Assembly (NCBI GenBank): GCA_022606425.2
Contig: JAHDVF020001569.1
Span: forward strand, 1-64,000
Length of the DNA: 64,000 nt
Origin: Lepidostoma basale
Lineage: Eukaryota > Arthropoda > Insecta > Trichoptera > Lepidostomatidae
Direction of reading: 5' to 3'
A model generated the notes under the pieces. That model did no database searches. It was given only the letters and a program-made list of their open reading frames with translations, and was not told the DNA's origin. A program made the position numbers and the translations under genes. Shown one piece after another: positions 60,371 to 64,000 of the stretch. Position 1 is the stretch's first letter, and each line of letters begins with the position of its first letter.

Positions 60371-60700
60371 GCTTCTTCTCCGGTCTCAATCTAATGATTG
60401 GTCTGCAGTAGGCGACGCATCTCCTCTTTCACTTCGCTCGGTCTTCGGCAACTCTCTCCAACTCCGCATAAGAGGTGCAGCCCATATCTCGGCAAATCTG
60501 GTCTAGATACTCCTGGCGAGGTCGTCCTCTGCCAATCGATCCCTCGACCATTCCCTCCAACTTGCTGCTGGCTGCGGAACATAAAGGAATGTACCTACAG
60601 AAATGACCTGAGTTCAGATCCTGTTTCAAGTGGCATACCTTTGCTGGAGTGATTGGCAACGTTGGGGGGACCTGACACGGCACAGGAAGAAGACGATCTT
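60371..60700 (-). mobile_element. LINE-J 3' end joined to LINE-C end
   Basis: Minus frame 60429-60683: ASSKLEGMVEGSIGRGRPRQ, EYLDQICRDMGCTSYAELER, VAEDRAKWRR-like. The first codons (PLPITPAKV, reversed reading of a LINE-C end) belong to a separate plus-strand LINE-C terminus at 60640-60695. Confidence 0.75.
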
Positions 60701-60785
60701 CTTCTTATTCAAGTGCCTTGTCGGGTCCCCCAACGTTGGCGATCACCTCGGCGAACCTGTCCCTGTCCTGCGCCGCTCGGAAGAA
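60696..60785 (-). mobile_element. LINE-C 3' end scrap
   Basis: FRAAQDRDRFAEVIANVGG plus a (AAG)n end; faces the plus-strand LINE-C end just before it, tail to tail. Confidence 0.8.
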
Positions 60786-61184
60786 GACGATGAATAACAC
60801 AAATTGAAGGGAAGATATGAGAAAATATTTCACTTTACTTGCCTGAAGCGGCCCTGCCCAGAACCGTCTGGAACAGCCGTGTGTACTCAGTGATAAGAAA
60901 TTCACGATACAGACTACGTTATCAAGGCTCCAGCGAGAGCAGAGGGTATAATACTCATACGCTATCTCGTGATTTATTTTTACGGGCGCCGTTAAATGTG
61001 GAATTCTGACGTCAAATAATAAGCCAGATCTTAAAACGGCCCGCGAGGGGGAAATTAATTGAATATTTAATTTTATTGTGAACTTTATATTTCAGCCCTT
61101 ATTTGGAATATTAAATTGCGCGGGCGCCTAAATATTCGCCTGACACGTGTGGGGAACAATTGTTTGATAAAAGACATTTGATAA
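60786..61184. other. Unique stretch
   Basis: No gene; GC-richer at 60980-61140. An HP1 trace (ACATTTGATAA) lies just before the next LINE. Confidence 0.4.
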
Positions 61185-61622
61185 GTAGAATAAATGCAGT
61201 AGAAATGAGATCTCTAAGACGAATGTGTGGCAAATCTGTTTATAATAGAGTGACAAATGCAAGTATAAGAAGTGAATGTGGTGCGAATGAAAGTGTTATG
61301 AACAAAATAAAGAAAGGGTCATTAAGATGGTTTGGACACATGGAAAGAAAGAGTGAAGACAGAATGGTAAAGAAGGTATATGTAAACGGCGCGAACGGAG
61401 CTAGAAATAGAGGAAGGCCGAGGAAAACGTGGCACGATCAAATCAATCAAATATTGAATGTCGGTCACGTGAGGAGTCGGAAAAATCGACGTGCGTGCAT
61501 GACAAGATGTATGAATGTAGAGGAAGCGAGAGACGTATGTCAGGACAGAACAGTGTGGCGTTCCATTCTTTCTGCCTACCCCTCCGGGGAGACGGCGTGA
61601 TGGTAAGTTAGTTAGTTAGATA
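61185..61622 (+). mobile_element. LINE-A1 variant, open tail
   Basis: Frame to 61600: SRINAVEMRSLRRMCGKSVY, NRVTNASIRSECGANESVMN, GSLRWFGHMERKSEDRMVKK, GARNRGRPRKTWHDQIN, RSRKNRRACMTRCMNVEEAR, YPSGETA. TTAG tail at 61602-61620. Truncated 5' at AGTAGAATAAATGCAG. Confidence 0.92.
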
Positions 61623-62030
61623 AGACGATACATGTCATTCCCATAAAATTTAGAAAATATAATAAGTTCAAAGGGGTATTAGGACTACGATTGGGTATGT
61701 TTTGCTGGAAAATATGCCTCTACAAAATGTCGTAAGGCGCCATGTTGCATTTACAACAGCAACACTACTATCAAGTCAAACCCGCGAACCCCGGGCAATG
61801 TGGCACATATTACTTAGTGCCATAGCAGATGGCGATGGGACGAATGGCTAGCTTCCAGCGCCATAAAACTGGATACACCCAGCAAAGGGAAGGTAACCCC
61901 GACAGAAAATCCTCCAGAGAAGGCAAGGGGATACCACTCTGGATAATTTTCCCCAGGTCATCACCATGAGGCCTACTCAAGGGTGATAGTCAACGTTAGG
62001 GAGACCTAACAAGACACAGAAAGAAGAAGA
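61623..62030. other. HP1 scrap, unique stretch and LINE-C end
   Basis: HP1 piece at 61625-61650 (GATACATGTCATTCCCATAA). Unknown sequence to about 61960. A plus-strand LINE-C terminus at 61965-62030 (GAGGCCTACTCAAGGG, then a GAAGAA run). Confidence 0.5.
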
Positions 62031-62548
62031 AGAATAAGTTCTAAAGAAGCTAGAATGGCAGTGCACAATGTTGTTCTTCTACCGACCTTTATGTATGGAA
62101 GCGAAGCATGGAACTGGCAAAAGAATAATGAAAATATAATAAATCCAGTAGAAATGAGATCTCTTAGACGAATGTGCGGATACTCTGTGTATGAGTGTCG
62201 AATGAAAATATAAGAAGTGAATGCGCTGCGAATGATGGTGTGATGAACAAAATAATGAAAGGATCATTAAGATGGTTTGGACATATGGAAAAAATGAATG
62301 AAGAAAGAATGGTAAAAAAATTATATGTTAACGATGTAAATGGAACCAGAAATAGAGGAAGACCGAGGAAAACGTGGCACGATCAAATAAATCAAATATA
62401 TGTAGGCTATGTGAGGAGTCAGAGAAATCTACGCGCGTGCATGACACGATCTATGAATGTTGAGGAAACGAGAGAAATATGTCAGGAAAGAAAAGTGTGG
62501 CAGTCCATTATTTCTACCTACCCCTTCGGGGAGACGGCATGATGCTTA

Positions 62549-63871
62549 CGAGGTCTGTTCAAAAAGTATCGCGAATTTTGAATTTCCGCTGGCTACGTAT
62601 ATTTGATTTTTGATTTTTTTTATAGCGTTATGTTGGTACTCATGTCCCTTACTTATGCTGACAAGGTCGGCCATTTTGAATGTTTAGTTAATTTTTGACA
62701 GCTGTTTTGCTTGGATGTGTTTTGGCTCGTCTTCGATTTTTGCCTATTCCAAAAAATGGATCAAAGAATCTGTATCAAATTTTGTGTGAAAAACAAAATA
62801 AAGTGCGCGGACGCATTTCGAATGTTGACTGTGGCATATGGTGAAGCTACCTTGGACCAAAGCAACGTTTATCGGTGGTACAAAATGTTCTCAGAGGGCC
62901 GAGAAGATATGAACGACGAAGAGCGTGCCGGACGCCCGAGCACGTCAACAACAGACGAAAACATTGATAAAGTGAAGAAAATAGTATTAGCCAATCGTCG
63001 AATCACCGTTAGAGAAGTTGCTGAGGACCTAAACATATCGATTGGCTCGTGCCATTCGATTTTAACCAATGATTTGGGCATGAGTCGGGTCGCCGCGAAA
63101 TTCGTGCCAAAATTGCTCAATTTCGACCAAAAACAGCATCGCGTTAACATTGCTCAGGAGATGTTGGACTCGGTCCGTGACGACCCAAATGTGCTCCAGA
63201 GGGTCATAACTGGTGACGAATCATGGGTTTATGGTTATGACGTGGAAACCAAAGCTCAATCATCCCAATGGAAGCTGCCGCATGAGCCAAGACCAAAAAA
63301 AGCGCGCCAAGTTCGTTCGAACGTGAAGGTTTTGCTCACAGTTTTCTTCGATTGCAGGGGCGTGGTGCATCATGAGTTCTTGCCACAGGGTAGTACGGTC
63401 AATAAGGAATATTACCTGCAAGTTATGCGCAATTTGCGCGAAGCAATCCGCCAGAAACGCCCGGATTTGTGGAAGAACAAAAACTGGCTTTTGCACCATG
63501 ATAACGCCCCTGCTCACACATCGTTGCTTGTGCGCGAATATTTGGCCAAAAACAACACAGTAATGGTGCCGCAGCCACCGTATTCCCCAGACCTGGCCCC
63601 CTGTGACTTTTTCCTGTTTCCAAAACTGAAGAGGCCCATGAAAGGACGACGCTACGCCACGATTGAGGAGATAAAGACGGCATCGAAGGAGGAGCTGAAC
63701 AAGATCACAAAAAATGATTTTTTTAAGTGCTTCGAGGATTGGAAAAAACGTTGGCATAAATGTATTATATCCGAGGGGAATTACTTTGAAGGGGACAAAA
63801 TAGATATTCATGAATAAATAAATACTTTTTGAAAAAATATAAAATTCGCGATACTTTTTGAACAGACCTCG
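62549..63871 (+). mobile_element. Intact mariner transposon
   Basis: A 1323-bp element with perfect 31-bp terminal inverted repeats (outer end CGAGGTCTGTTCAAAAAGTA; 62549-62579 and 63841-63871) and a TA target duplication (62547-62548, 63872-63873). It carries one uninterrupted transposase gene. No internal deletion or stop, perfect TIRs and insertion into an already dead LINE copy all point to a recent, possibly still active element. Confidence 0.97.
62756..63817 (+). CDS. Mariner transposase, D,D34D
   Basis: A 353-residue protein, near the usual ~345 for mariner. It cuts and pastes its own element, binding the TIRs through an N-terminal paired helix-turn-helix domain (about residues 1-110, with WYKMFSEGRE and GRPSTSTTDENI in the linker/AT-hook-like area) and cleaving DNA in the nucleus with a DDE/D catalytic domain. 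The catalytic aspartates are visible: D154 in TGDESWVYGYD, D249 in HHDNAPAH and D284 in SPDLAPCDFF. The last two are 34 residues apart, the mariner signature. KLPHEP (173-178) stands at the WVPHEL position, YSPDLAP (276-282) is intact, and the end RWHKCI..EGNYFEGDKI is typical. I chose the second Met: the first (62711) adds 15 residues unlike the family, and MDQRICIKFC is the expected start. The stop at 63817 is followed by 23 bp and the right TIR. Confidence 0.96.
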   Translation: MDQRICIKFCVKNKIKCADAFRMLTVAYGEATLDQSNVYRWYKMFSEGREDMNDEERAGRPSTSTTDENIDKVKKIVLANRRITVREVAEDLNISIGSCHSILTNDLGMSRVAAKFVPKLLNFDQKQHRVNIAQEMLDSVRDDPNVLQRVITGDESWVYGYDVETKAQSSQWKLPHEPRPKKARQVRSNVKVLLTVFFDCRGVVHHEFLPQGSTVNKEYYLQVMRNLREAIRQKRPDLWKNKNWLLHHDNAPAHTSLLVREYLAKNNTVMVPQPPYSPDLAPCDFFLFPKLKRPMKGRRYATIEEIKTASKEELNKITKNDFFKCFEDWKKRWHKCIISEGNYFEGDKIDIHE

Positions 63872-63885
63872 TAGTTAGTTAATAA

Positions 63886-64000
63886 GTTCTAGAAAACATA
63901 ATAAAATTTCTAGATAACTGATGTTGGTATCATTAGGTGTAACAATCAACTCAAAACTCGGTTGGTGAAACAGCTGTCTCGACAATTGAATGCCGCAGTC
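63886..64000 (+). repeat. Rearranged HP1 and hammerhead-type repeat
   Basis: HP1-like TTCTAGAAAACATAATAAAA at 63888, then TGATGTTGGTATCATTAGGT (reverse-orientation core half) and, in the other orientation, GGTTGGTGAAACAGCTGTCT. It looks like two halves of a hammerhead-type repeat facing each other. Runs to the window end. Confidence 0.45.

Larger units (their letters stand above)
62036..63885 (+). mobile_element. LINE-A1 copy with mariner in its tail
   Basis: LINE part 62036-62546: AVHNVVLLPTFMYGSEAWNW, INPVEMRSLRRMCGYSVYEC (4-nt deletion at 62192 shifts the frame), GSLRWFGHMEKMNEERMVKK, GRPRKTWHDQINQI, MTRSMNVEETREICQE, YPFGETA. The TTAG tail was split at a TA: GATGCTTA before the mariner, TAGTTAGTTAA after it (63872-63882). 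Confidence 0.9.

Noticed and set aside
63260..63811. 183-codon frame on the minus strand of the mariner
   Set aside because: Antisense shadow of the transposase gene.
1..64000. CRISPR array, operons, rRNA or true tRNA genes
   Set aside because: No spaced direct repeats of CRISPR type, no prokaryotic gene layout, no rRNA; tRNA-like sequences are SINE heads with mutated or incomplete tRNA folds.

Overview
This window looks like AT-rich intergenic or intronic DNA from an arthropod, most likely an insect; I cannot fix the order. The evidence is the repeat content: many 5'-truncated non-LTR retrotransposon 3' ends of the kind annotated in insects as endonuclease-reverse transcriptase, a mariner, a pogo-like remnant, a Penelope-like element and tRNA-derived SINEs. 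There are no bacterial genes or operons. I find one convincing host exon (39756-39902, 147 nt, both splice sites present) and one intact protein-coding mobile gene (a mariner transposase, 62756-63817).

Family labels used here are mine. LINE-A is the commonest, with about 35 copies or fragments; its ORF ends in YP(F/S/C)GETA and its 3' tail is (TTAG)n in subfamily A1 or (TTTG)n/(GTT)n in A2. LINE-B to LINE-O are other non-LTR tails, usually ending in an (AAG)n-like run; LINE-P is CR1-like. SnA is a largely non-coding element of about 600-760 bp whose last ~70 bp match the LINE-A 3' end. SINE1 and SINE2 have tRNA-like heads; SINE3 is a ~260 bp repeat with target-site duplications. HP1 is a ~200 bp inverted-repeat hairpin element, often present as half copies. 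PLE is a Penelope-like 3' end carrying a hammerhead-ribozyme-like core; several other repeats carry related cores.

Layout: 1-4.5 kb LINE-A, HP1 and a long inverted repeat with a hammerhead-like loop; 4.56-5.74 kb pogo-like transposon with TIRs; 5.7-9.8 kb LINE-D/A/O/H and hairpins; 10-12.1 kb SnA, LINE-A and a 33-bp minisatellite; 12.4-16 kb LINE-C/E and SINEs; 15.3-17.2 kb SnA and a long LINE-A; 18-24 kb LINE-C, SINE3, LINE-A, CR1-like, SnA, LINE-K; 24-30 kb reverse-transcriptase fragment and LINE-A/B/D; 30-36 kb HP1, PLE, SINEs, LINE-E; 36-43.9 kb LINE-A copies around the host exon; 44-45.7 kb mostly unique; 45.7-54.9 kb LINE-A, PLE, LINE-B, minisatellite, hammerhead-like repeat; 55-61 kb HP1, SINE1, SnA, LINE-F/G/C; 61-64 kb LINE-A and the mariner nested in a LINE-A tail.

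The elements do not form a pathway but they depend on one another. Nested insertions give a relative age order: HP1 and LINE-E are hosts for LINE-A, HP1 for LINE-C, LINE-E for SINE3, LINE-A for HP1, LINE-N and mariner, and SnA for PLE and HP1. SnA probably uses the LINE-A machinery through its shared 3' end. Coordinates of repeats are read by eye and are good to about 10-20 bases unless a TSD or TIR is stated.
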